From positions 930,001-994,000 of the forward strand of contig NZ_BPMV01000002.1 in the NCBI RefSeq assembly GCF_019656655.1: a stretch of 64,000 nucleotides of DNA. Reading direction: 5' to 3'. Below the pieces are notes generated by a model, which made no database searches, was not told where the DNA came from, and saw only the letters and a list, made by a program, of their open reading frames with translations. A program made the position numbers and the translations under genes. Of this stretch, positions 1 through 8,298 are shown in pieces. Source of the stretch: Tsukamurella sp. TY48 (GTDB lineage Bacteria > Actinomycetota > Actinomycetes > Mycobacteriales > Mycobacteriaceae). Each line of letters begins with the position of its first letter. Positions within the stretch are counted from its first letter, which is position 1.

Positions 1-143
1 ATCTGCGCGCAGAGCTGGTTCGCGATGTCGTCGTTCACCTCGCTGCCGAGGAAGATGATCCGCGATTCCAGGAGGCGGCTGTACACCGAATCGTTGAGGT
101 TCAGGCCGGCAATTCCGGACCGCATAATGGGGTTGGAGGTCAT
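1..143 (-). CDS. clpP1: ATP-dependent Clp protease proteolytic subunit ClpP1, N-terminal part (cut by window edge)
   Basis: Only the first 47 codons are in the window, read leftward from an ATG at 143-141. The peptide (start MTSNPIMRSG, then LNDSVYSRLL and RIIFLGSEVND) matches the N-terminus of mycobacterial ClpP1 rather than ClpP2, which has a longer unrelated leader. ClpP is the serine peptidase chamber of the cytosolic ClpXP/ClpCP protease. The catalytic Ser-His-Asp lie beyond the edge. It sits downstream of tig on the same strand, with a hairpin terminator between them, which is the usual tig-clpP1-clpP2 order in Actinobacteria. Identification is firm despite truncation. Confidence 0.9.
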   Translation of the reverse strand, partial: MTSNPIMRSGIAGLNLNDSVYSRLLESRIIFLGSEVNDDIANQLCAQ

Positions 144-238
144 CCGCTGCTCCCTACCTTTCTTTGCTGACATCGACACTAACGAACGCACACCCTCGAA
201 CCGTCCCCCGGCACGCTCGGGTCCGCTGAGGGCAGAAA

Positions 239-268
239 CGCCCCGCAGCCGGTATCGACTGCGGGGCG
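239..268 (-). terminator. Hairpin terminator after tig
   Basis: A perfect 10-bp stem (239-248 with 259-268) and 10-nt loop lie 13 bases past the tig stop. In the minus-strand transcript the stem is followed by a short, weak T-run, so termination may be incomplete and some read-through into clpP1 is possible. Confidence 0.75.
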
Positions 269-281
269 TCTGATCAAGCGA

Positions 282-1667
282 TTACTTCTCGTCGGCCTCG
301 GTGGCCTCGGACTCGGCGGCGTCGGCCTCGGGAGCCTCGTCGGCGTCCTCACGGTCGAACAGGGCCTTGGTGTCCACGGGGTTGCCGTCGGCGTCGACGA
401 CCTTCACCTCGAGCACCACGTCGGCCAGGCCCTTGCCGCGGCGGACCTCCTGGAACAGGGCGGGCAGCTGCCCGGCCTGCTGGATCTGCTGGATGAACTC
501 CTGCGGCTGCATGCCGTAGCGCTGCGACTGGAACAGAATGTGCTCCTGCAGCTCCTGCTGATCGACCTGCACGTCCTGGGCGTCGGCGATGGCGTCGAGC
601 AGCAGCTGCACCTTGACCTGCTTCTCGGCGGACTCCTGCGCCTGCTGCTCGAACTCCTCGCGGCTGGTGCCCTGCGCCTTGAGGGCGGTCTCGAGGAGCT
701 CCTCGTTGTGGCCCACCTGGTGCAGCACATCGTGCACGTTGGCATCGGCCTGCTGCTTGACCACGCTCTCGGGGAGCGGGATCTCGGTGGCCTCGATCAG
801 CTTCTCCAGCACGGCGTCGCGGATGTCCGCGGCCTGGCTCAGACGCTTGTTCTGCTCGACCCGGCCGCGCAGGTCCTCGCGCAGCTCGTCGACGGTGTCG
901 AACTCGCTGGCCAGCTGGGCGAAGTCGTCGTCCAGCTCGGGCAGCTCGCGCTCCTTGACGGAGTCGACGGTGACGGTCACGTCGGCCTCCTGGCCGGCGA
1001 ACTCACCGGCCACGAGGTTGGTCTTGAACTCCTTGGACTCGCCCGACTTCAGGCCGATGATGGCCTCGTCGAGGCCGTCGATCAGGTTGCCCGAACCGAC
1101 CTCGTGGGACAGGCCGGAGGTCTTGGCGTCCTCGACGTCCTTGCCGTCGACGGTGGCCGACAGGTCGATGGTGACGAAGTCGCCGTCCTGGACGGGGCGG
1201 TCGACGCCCTTGAGGGTGCCGAAGCGGGCGCGCAGGCCCTCGATCTGCTCCTCGACGTCGGCATCGGTGACCTCGAGGCTGGGGACCTCGACCTCGATGT
1301 CGGAGTACGCCGGCAGGGTGACGTCCGGGCGGACGTCGACCTCGGCGGTGAAGGCCAGGGCCTCGCCGTACTCGAGCTTCTCGATGTCGATCTCGGGCTG
1401 GCCGAGCGCCTTGACGTCGGCCTCCACGACCGCCTGGCTGTACTTGCCGGGCAGCGCGTCGTTGATCACCTGAGAGAGCACGGCGTCGCGACCCACGCGC
1501 GCCTCGATCAGCTTCGCGGGGGCCTTGCCCTTGCGGAAGCCGGGGATGTTCACCTGCTGGGCGAGGGCCTCGTAGGCGCGCTCGAAGTCGGGCTCGAGCT
1601 CGTCGAAGGGAACCTCGACGCTCAGGCGGACGCGAGTCGGGCTCAGCTGCTCGACGGTGCTCTTCAC
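282..1667 (-). CDS. tig: Trigger factor, ribosome-associated chaperone and peptidyl-prolyl isomerase
   Basis: 461 aa, normal length for the family. The N-terminal ribosome-binding domain carries the signature GFRKGKAP at residues 43-50. It is followed by an FKBP-type PPIase domain (DGDFVTIDL ... [16 protein letters not shown]) and a long alpha-helical C-terminal chaperone domain. The extreme C-terminus is an acidic Glu/Asp/Ala tail typical of actinobacterial homologues. The start is GTG at 1667, with GAGGAG a few bases upstream. It folds nascent chains at the ribosome exit tunnel and lies upstream of clpP1, linking folding and proteolysis. Confidence 0.97.
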   Translation of the reverse strand: MKSTVEQLSPTRVRLSVEVPFDELEPDFERAYEALAQQVNIPGFRKGKAPAKLIEARVGRDAVLSQVINDALPGKYSQAVVEADVKALGQPEIDIEKLEYGEALAFTAEVDVRPDVTLPAYSDIEVEVPSLEVTDADVEEQIEGLRARFGTLKGVDRPVQDGDFVTIDLSATVDGKDVEDAKTSGLSHEVGSGNLIDGLDEAIIGLKSGESKEFKTNLVAGEFAGQEADVTVTVDSVKERELPELDDDFAQLASEFDTVDELREDLRGRVEQNKRLSQAADIRDAVLEKLIEATEIPLPESVVKQQADANVHDVLHQVGHNEELLETALKAQGTSREEFEQQAQESAEKQVKVQLLLDAIADAQDVQVDQQELQEHILFQSQRYGMQPQEFIQQIQQAGQLPALFQEVRRGKGLADVVLEVKVVDADGNPVDTKALFDREDADEAPEADAAESEATEADEK

Positions 1668-1838
1668 TCGTTCTCCTCGGGTTGGTATCGGCAGGAAGCC
1701 GCGATGATGTGCGGTTTCCTGCGGGCAGCACGAGGCCCCGTCGGGCCTACGGCACTCGGACCAGGGTACTCGACGATGCCGCGTCGTCTCAGGGCGGGCG
1801 GGGACCGCGGATCACGCACGATCGGTCATGATGATCCG

Positions 1839-2222
1839 ATGATCGTCGTGGGACTCGCCCTCGCCGCCGTCGCGGCCCTGGTGCACTGCTTCATCTTCTA
1901 CCTGGAGTCCATCGCGTGGACCTCTCCCCGCGCCCGCGCAGCGTTCGGCACCACCGAGGAGACCGCGGAGATCACCCGCCCACTCGCTCTCAATCAGGGC
2001 TTCTACAACCTGTTCCTCGCGATCGCCGTGGCTGCGGGCATCGCGGTGTTCGGTCCGGCGCGGACGGTGGGTGCCACGCTCATCTATGCGGGTGTGGTCT
2101 CGATGGTCGCCGCCGCGGCGGTGCTGGTGATCTCGGACCGGACGAAGGCCCGTGCCGCGGCGATCCAGGGCACCGCTCCCCTGTTGGCCATCGTCGCGTT
2201 GACCGTGGGGCTCGCGGCCTAA
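1839..2222 (+). CDS. DUF1304 family small membrane protein
   Basis: 127 aa with four predicted membrane helices. The N-terminal segment (MIVVGLALAAVAALVHCFIF) leads into the family-typical FYLESIAW, and the middle carries LNQGFYNLFLA, also characteristic of DUF1304. The biochemical role of the family is unknown. The ATG at 1839 is chosen because it opens directly on the first membrane helix. Divergent from tig; speG follows only 9 bases downstream but has its own promoter-like box. An in-frame extension upstream is antisense to tig and not credible. Confidence 0.8.
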   Translation: MIVVGLALAAVAALVHCFIFYLESIAWTSPRARAAFGTTEETAEITRPLALNQGFYNLFLAIAVAAGIAVFGPARTVGATLIYAGVVSMVAAAAVLVISDRTKARAAAIQGTAPLLAIVALTVGLAA

Positions 2223-2225
2223 GCT
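2220..2225 (+). promoter_or_regulatory. -10 box for leaderless speG
   Basis: TAAGCT (TANNNT) is followed by exactly 6 nt and then the ATG of speG, placing the expected transcript start at the start codon. The box overlaps the stop codon of the DUF1304 gene. Inferred from spacing only. Confidence 0.5.
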
Positions 2226-2231
2226 GGGAAC

Positions 2232-2750
2232 ATGACCGTCCAGCTACGCGCGATGGAGCGCACGGACCTGCGGTTCGTGCACGGGCTGTTCAACGACCGG
2301 GCGGTGATGTCGTACTGGTTCGAGGAGCCCTTCGATGCGCTGGCCGAGATGGAGGACATCTACGAGCGGCACGTGCACGACGAGCGGGAGCGCCGCTTCA
2401 TCGTCGAATCCAGCGGGGTGCCGGTGGGTTTGGTGGAGCTGGTGGAGATCAATTTCATCCACCGCAAGTGTGAGTTCCAGATCATCGTGGCGCCGTCGGC
2501 CCAGGGCAAGGGATACGCGGGCGCCGCGACCCGCAAGGCACTCGACTACGCCTTCCGGATTCTGAACCTGCACAAGGTCTATCTGTTCGTGGACGTGGCC
2601 AACGAGAAGGCGGCCCATGTGTACGAGAAGTTGGGCTTCGTGGAGGAGGGACTGCTGCGCGAGGAGTTCTTCTCCAACGGCAGCTACCGCGATGCGCGGA
2701 TCATGCGGTTGTTCCAGCGCGACTTCCTGGCGGCGGACCCGCCGGAGTGA
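2232..2750 (+). CDS. speG: Spermidine N1-acetyltransferase SpeG-like (GNAT)
   Basis: 172 aa, full family length. The protein aligns from memory along its whole length with E. coli Spe[10 protein letters not shown] near residue 28, [13 protein letters not shown], the acetyl-CoA loop [13 protein letters not shown], and [17 protein letters not shown]. SpeG transfers acetyl from acetyl-CoA to spermidine or spermine in the cytosol, relieving polyamine toxicity. No ribosome-binding site is visible; a TANNNT box 6 nt before the ATG suggests a leaderless message. Substrate is inferred from family. Confidence 0.88.
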   Translation: MTVQLRAMERTDLRFVHGLFNDRAVMSYWFEEPFDALAEMEDIYERHVHDERERRFIVESSGVPVGLVELVEINFIHRKCEFQIIVAPSAQGKGYAGAATRKALDYAFRILNLHKVYLFVDVANEKAAHVYEKLGFVEEGLLREEFFSNGSYRDARIMRLFQRDFLAADPPE

Positions 2751-2760
2751 CCCGGGTCTC

Positions 2761-2780
2761 ATTCACACCACGGTGTGAAT
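2761..2780. promoter_or_regulatory. 20-bp perfect palindrome between speG and the DUF1275 gene
   Basis: ATTCACACC-AC-GGTGTGAAT is a perfect 9+2+9 inverted repeat beginning 10 bases after the speG stop. There is no T-run after it and the loop is too short for a normal hairpin, so an operator for the downstream gene (start 2858) is at least as likely as a terminator. No regulator gene is adjacent. Confidence 0.5.
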
Positions 2781-2857
2781 CAGTCCCGTGCAGCGGGGCG
2801 CTGTGAACCTGTCGCGCAGGCCCTGCGGCGGCGGCCCCGTGTCGGTATCAACGGGAC

Positions 2858-3598
2858 ATGACAACCACGACGAAGACCCCGAAAGAATCGGTCGTCTCCC
2901 GCGAGACGGCGATCGGCGCCGATGCTCGGCTCTCGTGGCTGCTGGCCGGAGTGGCGGGCATGGTGGGCGCGGTCGCGTTCCTGCATTCCGCCGGCTACTT
3001 CGTGACCTTCATGACGGGCAACACCGAACGGGCAGTGCTGAGTTGGTTCTCCGTTTCGGACAAGGAGAAGGTGGCGGGCGCGGGAGCGCTCGCCGCGATC
3101 GCGCTCATCGTGGCCTTCGTCGCGGGGGTGGTGGTGTCGTCCTTGTGCCGCCGGTACCTCTGGCACGGCCACCCGCACGGCCCGACGGTGCTCACCACCG
3201 CCGGCCTGCTCGCCGCCTCGGGTCTGGACTTCTGGTTCGACGGCTTCGCCGAGCCCGAGGTGCGTTTCGTACCGATCCTCATCATCACGTTCTCGCTGGG
3301 CGCGCTCAACACCTCGTTCGTGAAGAACGGTGAGGTATCAGTGCCGCTGTCGTACGTGACGGGAACGCTGGTGAAGCTGGGGCAGGGCATCGAGCGGCAC
3401 GCGTCGGGCAACGGCACGGTGTACGACTGGCTGGGCTACGCGCTGGTGTACGCGGGATTCCTGCTGGGCGCGGCGGTGGGCGGCGTGGTGGGATCGATCT
3501 TCACCGGCCCGCAGGTGATCCTGGTCGCCGGAATCCTGTGCGGTATCACCACTCTGGTCACGTTCTTCCATTCGGATCGCCGGGCGATCCTGGGTTGA
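2858..3598 (+). CDS. DUF1275 (YoaK-like) membrane protein
   Basis: 246 aa with about six membrane helices. Family motifs seen are the AFLHSAGYFVTFMTGNTERA segment near residues 48-67, and LGALNTSFVKNGEVSVPLSYVTGTLVKLGQ in the second half. DUF1275 proteins are integral membrane proteins of unknown function, sometimes labelled permeases. The start ATG at 2858 gives a short polar N-terminus before the first helix. The gene end overlaps the opposite-strand small gene by 41 bases. Confidence 0.85.
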   Translation: MTTTTKTPKESVVSRETAIGADARLSWLLAGVAGMVGAVAFLHSAGYFVTFMTGNTERAVLSWFSVSDKEKVAGAGALAAIALIVAFVAGVVVSSLCRRYLWHGHPHGPTVLTTAGLLAASGLDFWFDGFAEPEVRFVPILIITFSLGALNTSFVKNGEVSVPLSYVTGTLVKLGQGIERHASGNGTVYDWLGYALVYAGFLLGAAVGGVVGSIFTGPQVILVAGILCGITTLVTFFHSDRRAILG

Positions 3599-3806
3599 TC
3601 CACGGCTGCTGTGCGGGTCCGTGCAGCGGCGGACGGTGATTCGGGTCCCGGTTGTACGGGTACGGCGGCATCGGAGGCGGGTACTGCGCCGGCATGTGCT
3701 TGCGCTTGCGTGACGATGACGTCACGGCGAGCACGACGACCACGATGAGAGCTGCTCCGGCCAGCAGGAGACCGGCGATGATCACGAAGGCCATCAGGAC
3801 TGCCAT
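3558..3806 (-). CDS. Small single-pass membrane protein with Pro/Tyr-rich tail
   Basis: 82 aa read from ATG at 3806. One N-terminal hydrophobic helix (AFVIIAGLLLAGAALIVVVVLAV) is followed by the basic stop-transfer SSSRKRKH and a cytosolic tail rich in proline and tyrosine (PPPMPPYPYNRDP). No family recognised. It overlaps the 3' end of the DUF1275 gene by 41 bases on the opposite strand and is divergent from the transporter at 3887. The clean helix plus positive-charge layout argues that it is real, but there is no clear ribosome-binding site. Confidence 0.55.
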   Translation of the reverse strand: MAVLMAFVIIAGLLLAGAALIVVVVLAVTSSSRKRKHMPAQYPPPMPPYPYNRDPNHRPPLHGPAQQPWINPGSPGDPNGRT

Positions 3807-3873
3807 GTGTGCATTCTGCCGCCTCCCCACGATCACGGCGAGCACAACCGGTGACAGCGATCCGGAAGCGCCG

Positions 3874-3879
3874 TAGCTT
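3874..3879 (+). promoter_or_regulatory. -10 box for leaderless transporter gene
   Basis: TAGCTT fits TANNNT and lies 7 nt before the GTG start at 3887. This spacing decided the start, because the upstream in-frame ATG at 3809 would add an arginine-rich segment antisense to the small membrane gene. Confidence 0.45.
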
Positions 3880-3886
3880 CCGCTCG

Positions 3887-5230
3887 GTGAGTACCGCCAC
3901 CGCCGACCTCGATCCGCTCCCCGCGCCGCCCGACCGCACGCAGTTGCGGCGGGTGATCGCGGCATCGCTGCTGGGGACCACGGTGGAGTGGTACGACTTC
4001 TTCCTCTACTCGACTGCGGCATCGCTGGTGTTCAACAAGCTGTTCTTCCCCGACACCAGCTCGTTCGTGGGCACCATGCTGAGCTTCGTCACCTTCGCCG
4101 TCGGATTCGTGATGCGTCCGATCGGTGGGCTCGTGTTCGGGCACATCGGCGATCGGATCGGCCGTCGGCAGACGCTGGCGCTCACGATGCTGCTGATGGG
4201 CGTGGCGACGGCACTCATGGGTGCGTTGCCGACCGCGGCCCAGGTCGGGGTGCTGGCGCCGATCCTGCTGCTCGTCCTGCGCATCGTGCAGGGCTTCGCC
4301 CTCGGCGGCGAGTGGGCCGGCGCGGTCCTGCTGGCGGTCGAGCACGCGCCTCCCGGGAAGAAGGGGCGTTTCGGTGCCGTGCCGCAGGTGGGGCTGGCCC
4401 TGGGCTTGGGCCTGGGCACCGCCGTCTTCGCGCTGCTCCAGACGGTGTTCGACGATGAGCAGTTCCTCCGGTTCGGTTGGCGGATCGCGTTCGCGGTGTC
4501 GATCGTGCTGGTGGTGATCGGCGTCGTCGTGCGGTTGGCGGTCGACGAGACGCCCGCTTTCGTCGCGGCGCGGGCGTCGCTGGACACCACGCGCACTCCC
4601 CTGCGTCAGCTCCTCGGTGATCCGCAGTTGCGCCGCAACACGATCGCGGGATGTCTCGCGCGGTGGGCGGAGGGCAGCGCGTTCAACACCTGGGGCGTCT
4701 TCGCCATCACGTACGCCACGGCGACGCTGGCGATGAACAAGGTGGACGTGCTGCTGGCCGTGACCGCTGCGGCGCTGGTGATGGCGGTGGTGATCCCGTT
4801 CGGCGGCGTCCTCGTGGACCGGTACGGCGCGGGGTTGATCTACGGGATCGGCGTGGCGCTCTACGGATTAGTGGTGTTCCCGGTGTTCGCGCTGTTCGGC
4901 ACCGGTTCGATCGTGTGGTTCACGGTGGGACTCGTGGTGGTGTTCGGTCTCGTCCACGGGGTGTTCTACTCGGCGCAGGGCACGTTCTTCGCGGGCCTGT
5001 TCCCCACCGAGGTGCGATACACGGGGCTGTCGGTGGTCTATCAGTTCTCGGGGATCTACGCCTCGGGCCTGACTCCCCTCATCCTCACCGCGCTGATCCA
5101 CGGGGCCGACGGTGCGCCCTGGTCGGCCGCCGGCTATCTCGCTGCGACAGCACTGATCTCAGTGGTCGCAACGGTGTGGATCCGCCGGCGGGCCGCACTT
5201 CCGGCGAGCCCGGCCACCACGGGTTCCTAA
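3887..5230 (+). CDS. MFS transporter, metabolite:H+ symporter (MHS/ProP-like) family
   Basis: 447 aa, 12 predicted helices. The first helix contains the MHS hallmark LLGTTVEWYDFFLY. The loop between helices 2 and 3 has GHIGDRIGRRQTL (MFS motif A), and helix 5 has FALGGEWAGAVLL. Relatives import organic acids, betaines, shikimate or alpha-ketoglutarate with protons; the substrate cannot be set from sequence. The start is GTG at 3887, directly after a -10-like box. Neighbours give no pathway context. Confidence 0.85.
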   Translation: MSTATADLDPLPAPPDRTQLRRVIAASLLGTTVEWYDFFLYSTAASLVFNKLFFPDTSSFVGTMLSFVTFAVGFVMRPIGGLVFGHIGDRIGRRQTLALTMLLMGVATALMGALPTAAQVGVLAPILLLVLRIVQGFALGGEWAGAVLLAVEHAPPGKKGRFGAVPQVGLALGLGLGTAVFALLQTVFDDEQFLRFGWRIAFAVSIVLVVIGVVVRLAVDETPAFVAARASLDTTRTPLRQLLGDPQLRRNTIAGCLARWAEGSAFNTWGVFAITYATATLAMNKVDVLLAVTAAALVMAVVIPFGGVLVDRYGAGLIYGIGVALYGLVVFPVFALFGTGSIVWFTVGLVVVFGLVHGVFYSAQGTFFAGLFPTEVRYTGLSVVYQFSGIYASGLTPLILTALIHGADGAPWSAAGYLAATALISVVATVWIRRRAALPASPATTGS

Positions 5231-5262
5231 CCCGACCTTCGCCTCCGCGTTCGGTAATCGAT

Positions 5263-5280
5263 TCGAGATTCGATTCTCGA
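5263..5280. promoter_or_regulatory. Palindrome upstream of the DUF3761 gene
   Basis: TCGAGA-TTCGAT-TCTCGA is a 6-bp inverted repeat in an AT-richer stretch of the 233-bp gap 5231-5463. It may be an operator or the terminator of the transporter gene; nothing else recognisable lies in this gap. Confidence 0.3.
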
Positions 5281-5463
5281 TCTGATATGGTTTCGATAGA
5301 TCTAGAGAGCGTGACTGTAAACCGCTCACTGATACAGAGGCCGGGGCGCGTTACAGGTGCCACCGGCCTCGTCCATATCCAGGACCATGTCTGAGATCGC
5401 TGGCACTCGCAGCCTGCCCCGAAATGCTAACGCAAACAACGTGTCTCGGTACCGTGTCTGTCC

Positions 5464-5865
5464 GTGAAGAAAATCGCACACATTGCCCGGCTCGGAATCG
5501 GTTCCGTCACCGCCCTGACGCTCACGCTCGGTCTCGCCCCGATCACACAGAGTCAGGCAGCGCCGAGCCGCTGCGGCTCCAACTACTACGAGAACGCCGC
5601 AGGCAACTGCGTGCAGCGGCCGTCGGGCCCTGCGAACAGCACCGGATCCAAAGTCCGCTGTTCGGACGGCACCTACTCGTTCAGCGAGACGAACCGTGGC
5701 ATGTGCTCCGCACACGGCGGCACCGGGCGCGCTACCAAGCCGTCGACCGCCAAACCGCGCGCGTCGTCGCCACGAACGACGCCGAAGAAGCCCTCGGCGA
5801 GCACGTCAGGAAGTTCGTCCGGGAAGTCCGGTTCGGCCACGAAGCGCCCCTCGAGCCGTCGGTAG
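5464..5865 (+). CDS. Secreted DUF3761-like protein with Ser/Lys/Thr-rich tail
   Basis: 133 aa. A Sec signal peptide (KK charged start, helix GSVTALTLTLGLAPITQSQAA) probably cleaves after about residue 32. The mature part has paired cysteines and the motif CSDGTYSFSETNRGMCSAHGG, the core of DUF3761, a small domain of unknown function found in secreted proteins. The last 50 residues are low-complexity Ser/Thr/Lys/Pro and probably unfolded or wall-associated. GTG start; a TACCGT box lies 8 nt before it. The next element is tRNA-Pro on the opposite strand. Confidence 0.65.
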   Translation: MKKIAHIARLGIGSVTALTLTLGLAPITQSQAAPSRCGSNYYENAAGNCVQRPSGPANSTGSKVRCSDGTYSFSETNRGMCSAHGGTGRATKPSTAKPRASSPRTTPKKPSASTSGSSSGKSGSATKRPSSRR

Positions 5866-5886
5866 ACCCCGAAACGGCCGTGATGG

Positions 5887-5960
5887 TCGGGATGACAGGA
5901 TTTGAACCTGCGACCCTTCGCTCCCAAAGCGAATGCGCTACCAAGCTGCGCCACATCCCG
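5887..5960 (-). tRNA. tRNA-Pro (UGG anticodon)
   Basis: 74 nt including discriminator A. Read on the minus strand: acceptor CGGGATG pairing with CATCCCG, anticodon stem TTCGC/GCGAA with loop TTTGGGA (anticodon TGG), and T-loop TTCAAAT within a GCAGG/CCTGT stem. No CCA is encoded. All four arms fold. Confidence 0.96.
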
Positions 5961-5980
5961 CGATCGCGTGCGCGACCAGC

Positions 5981-7180
5981 CTAGACAGTACCCTCCGGCC
6001 GCTTGACCCCCAGCAGCCAGTACACGGCGATGCCGACGACCAGGGCCCAGAAGGCCGAGCCGATACCGGCCGCCGTCGTCCCCGATGCCGCGACGACGAA
6101 GGTGACGGCGGCGGGCACTCGGGCTTCCGCATCGGCCATGGCACCCGCGCAGGCGGCGGCGAAGGCGCCGACCAGTGCGACGCCGGCCACGGCCTGCACC
6201 ACCCCGTCGGGCGCCGCGAGCACCGCGGCGGTCAACCCCGTGCTGAGCACGCCGAGAACGAGGTAGCCGGCACCGGCGGAGACGCCGGCGATCCAGCGTC
6301 GCTCCTCGTCGGGACCGGCATCGGGCCCCGCGGCCAGCGCCGCACTGATCGCGGCCAGGTTGATCGCGTGCCCGCCGAAGGGCGCGCCGAGCACCGATCC
6401 GGCGCCGGTCACCGCCAGTGCCGGCCGCCACGGCACGGTGTACCCGTAGGTCGACATCACTGCGACGCCCGGGATGTTCTGCGAGGCCATGGTCACGATG
6501 TACAGCGGGAGCGCGACCCCGGTGAGCGCCTGCAGGCTCCACGCGGGCGCGGTCCACTCCAGATTCGGCACGAGCGCAGACACCGTGGGCACGGAGGACG
6601 ACCGCACCAGGGAGACTCCGATCACCGCCAGCGCCACCACGAAGGCCGCCGGAACCGCCCACCGGGGACGAACTTTCAGCAGCACCAGCCACACCACCAG
6701 CACGGGTGCCACGGCCGCGGGGTGCGCTCCGAGCGCGGACACCGGCGCGATGCACAGCGGCAGCAGCACACCCGCCAGCATCGCCTGCGCGATCGGTGCC
6801 GGAATCCGCTGCACCAGCGTGGCCAGTGCGGGCCACAGCCCCGTCAACACCAGGAACACGCCGCACACCACGAACGCTCCCACCGCGGCCGGCCATCCGC
6901 CGGCAACGGCGCCGGTGCTCACCAGGAGCGCGGCACCGGGAGTGGACCAGGCCACGGTGATCGGCATCCGGTACCGCCAGGACAGCAGCACCGTTGCCGC
7001 CCCCATCGTCACCGTGACCGCGAGCAGCCCCGACGCCGCCTGCCCCGGCGAGGCACCCACCGACCGTAATCCCGCGAGCACCACGGCGAACGCGGAGGTG
7101 AAGCCCACCAGCGCGCAGACGATGCCCGCGCCGATCGGGACCGCGGGCGACACCGTCGTTCTGACAACAGAACGTTCCAT
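5981..7180 (-). CDS. benE: BenE-family benzoate/H+ symporter-like transporter
   Basis: 399 aa, about 12 helices. The BenE signature TMASQNIPGVAVM and the later GGHAINLAAISAAL are both present. The family imports aromatic acids such as benzoate with protons; no benzoate catabolic genes are in the window, so the substrate is unproven. It is divergently transcribed from an XRE-cupin regulator with only 22 bp between start codons, and this gap plus the first 24 bases of benE carry repeated operator-like sequences. Local regulation by that regulator is a strong inference. Confidence 0.85.
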   Translation of the reverse strand: MERSVVRTTVSPAVPIGAGIVCALVGFTSAFAVVLAGLRSVGASPGQAASGLLAVTVTMGAATVLLSWRYRMPITVAWSTPGAALLVSTGAVAGGWPAAVGAFVVCGVFLVLTGLWPALATLVQRIPAPIAQAMLAGVLLPLCIAPVSALGAHPAAVAPVLVVWLVLLKVRPRWAVPAAFVVALAVIGVSLVRSSSVPTVSALVPNLEWTAPAWSLQALTGVALPLYIVTMASQNIPGVAVMSTYGYTVPWRPALAVTGAGSVLGAPFGGHAINLAAISAALAAGPDAGPDEERRWIAGVSAGAGYLVLGVLSTGLTAAVLAAPDGVVQAVAGVALVGAFAAACAGAMADAEARVPAAVTFVVAASGTTAAGIGSAFWALVVGIAVYWLLGVKRPEGTV

Positions 7181-7191
7181 GAACAGAACGT
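7157..7191. promoter_or_regulatory. Operator-like array between benE and its XRE regulator
   Basis: A dyad CGTTCTG-ACAA-CAGAACG (7157-7174) is followed by a second copy of its half-site. ACAGAACGT occurs at 7167-7175 and again at 7183-7191, a 16-bp pitch. The array overlaps the benE start codon region and abuts the TATCAT box (7191-7196) for the regulator gene, so binding could control both. Confidence 0.55.
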
Positions 7192-7196
7192 ATCAT
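7191..7196 (+). promoter_or_regulatory. -10 box for leaderless XRE-cupin gene
   Basis: TATCAT sits 6 nt before the ATG at 7203; the sequence between (GGGACC) is too short for a leader, so transcript start and translation start probably coincide. Confidence 0.5.
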
Positions 7197-7202
7197 GGGA
7201 CC

Positions 7203-7718
7203 ATGCCCACCCCCGATATCGGCGGCCGACTCCGCGAGCTGCGCACCGAACGCGGCCTGAGCCTGTCGGAGCTCGCCCGTCGCGCGGGTGTCGGCAAGGG
7301 ATCGCTCTCGGAGATCGAGGCCGGCGGTCGCAACCCCACGGTGGAGACGCTGTACTCGTTGTGCGGCCCGCTCGACGTTCCGCTCACCGCCCTGCTCGGC
7401 GAGGCACCCGGCTCGGACGGCACCGCGCACGGCGGCATGCGCACCGTTCTGCTCTCGGTCCGCCACCTGCCGCACATCACCGTGGAGGTGTTCCGGCTCG
7501 AATTCCCCGAGGGCTCCGACCACACCTCCCCAGGTCATGGCCCGGAGGTCCGGGAGCACCTCACGGTGGTCGACGGTGCGCTCCTGGTGGGCCCGGTGGG
7601 GAAGGAAACCACAGTCCAGCATGGTGATTCACACGCCTGGACGAGCGATGGCCCGCACAGATTCGCGGCGGTCGACGGCCCCGCGGAAGCCGTCGTGGTG
7701 ATCACGACACCGCGTTAG
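7203..7718 (+). CDS. XRE-family transcriptional regulator with C-terminal cupin
   Basis: 171 aa. An N-terminal helix-turn-helix (GGRLRELRTERGLSLSELAR ... GKGSLSEIEAGGRNPTVETL, residues 7-54) is followed by a small cupin-type ligand domain (GHGPEVREHLTVVDGALLV ... HGDSHAWTSDGPHRFAA). Such proteins are commonly repressors or co-activators responding to the substrate of the adjacent transporter. It is divergent from benE across a shared operator-like array. Its last 4 bases overlap the convergent lipoprotein gene. Confidence 0.85.
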   Translation: MPTPDIGGRLRELRTERGLSLSELARRAGVGKGSLSEIEAGGRNPTVETLYSLCGPLDVPLTALLGEAPGSDGTAHGGMRTVLLSVRHLPHITVEVFRLEFPEGSDHTSPGHGPEVREHLTVVDGALLVGPVGKETTVQHGDSHAWTSDGPHRFAAVDGPAEAVVVITTPR

Positions 7719-8242
7719 AAGGCGCGCGCCCCACCCGTACTGACGAACATGCCGTGTCCAGTTCCGTTGTTGGTGAACCGGGTTCCCTCGAACGAGGCCT
7801 CGATGGTCCAGCCGCGCGCGGTGTAGGTGGCGTACTCGAGCGTGGCGGGATTCGCGACACCGATATCACCCAGCACGTAGGTCAAGGTGCCGTCGCGTCC
7901 CACGTTCACGCCGTTCGCCCGATCACCGGATTCGGTTTTCGGTCCCGGCTTATCGAATTCGAGCTGGCAGCCGGCGCCGGTCGTGCTCACCCTGCAGCGG
8001 GCCTTGCCACTCTTGGTCTGCATGAAGGTGAAGCCGTTCCCGTTGTCGGGGATCGCGATCGGCGGCGCCTTCGCGCGACTGCTGGACGGCGCGGGGGTGG
8101 AGGTGGACGGCCGCACCGTGACCGTCTCGGTGCGCGGCGTGTTCGGACCGGGCTGTGCGTCCCCGCTCACCGTCGTCGAGCATCCGGCCAGGACGGCCGT
8201 TCCCGCGGCCAGCACCGCCATCACCTTGAACCGTGCGCCCAC
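7715..8242 (-). CDS. Lipoprotein of unknown function
   Basis: 175 aa. The signal peptide ends in the lipobox LAGC, so Cys is lipidated and the protein is membrane-anchored outside. A Thr/Pro/Ser linker follows, then a globular domain with a Cys pair (ARCRVSTTGAGCQLEF) and an aromatic C-terminal part. The start is set at GTG 8242, because GAGGAGG lies 6 nt upstream; a GTG at 8257 overlaps that ribosome-binding site and is less likely. Domain family not recognised; resembles generic mycobacterial Lpp proteins. Confidence 0.75.
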   Translation of the reverse strand: MGARFKVMAVLAAGTAVLAGCSTTVSGDAQPGPNTPRTETVTVRPSTSTPAPSSSRAKAPPIAIPDNGNGFTFMQTKSGKARCRVSTTGAGCQLEFDKPGPKTESGDRANGVNVGRDGTLTYVLGDIGVANPATLEYATYTARGWTIEASFEGTRFTNNGTGHGMFVSTGGARAF

Positions 8243-8298
8243 CGACGACCTCCTCACGTTCCGACCGACTCGTACGTTCTCGACCTTCTGTGGCCAGC

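Noticed and set aside
5673-7622. 649-codon open frame across tRNA-Pro and the benE gene
   Set aside because: It crosses a tRNA gene and reads antisense or out of frame to benE and the XRE regulator.
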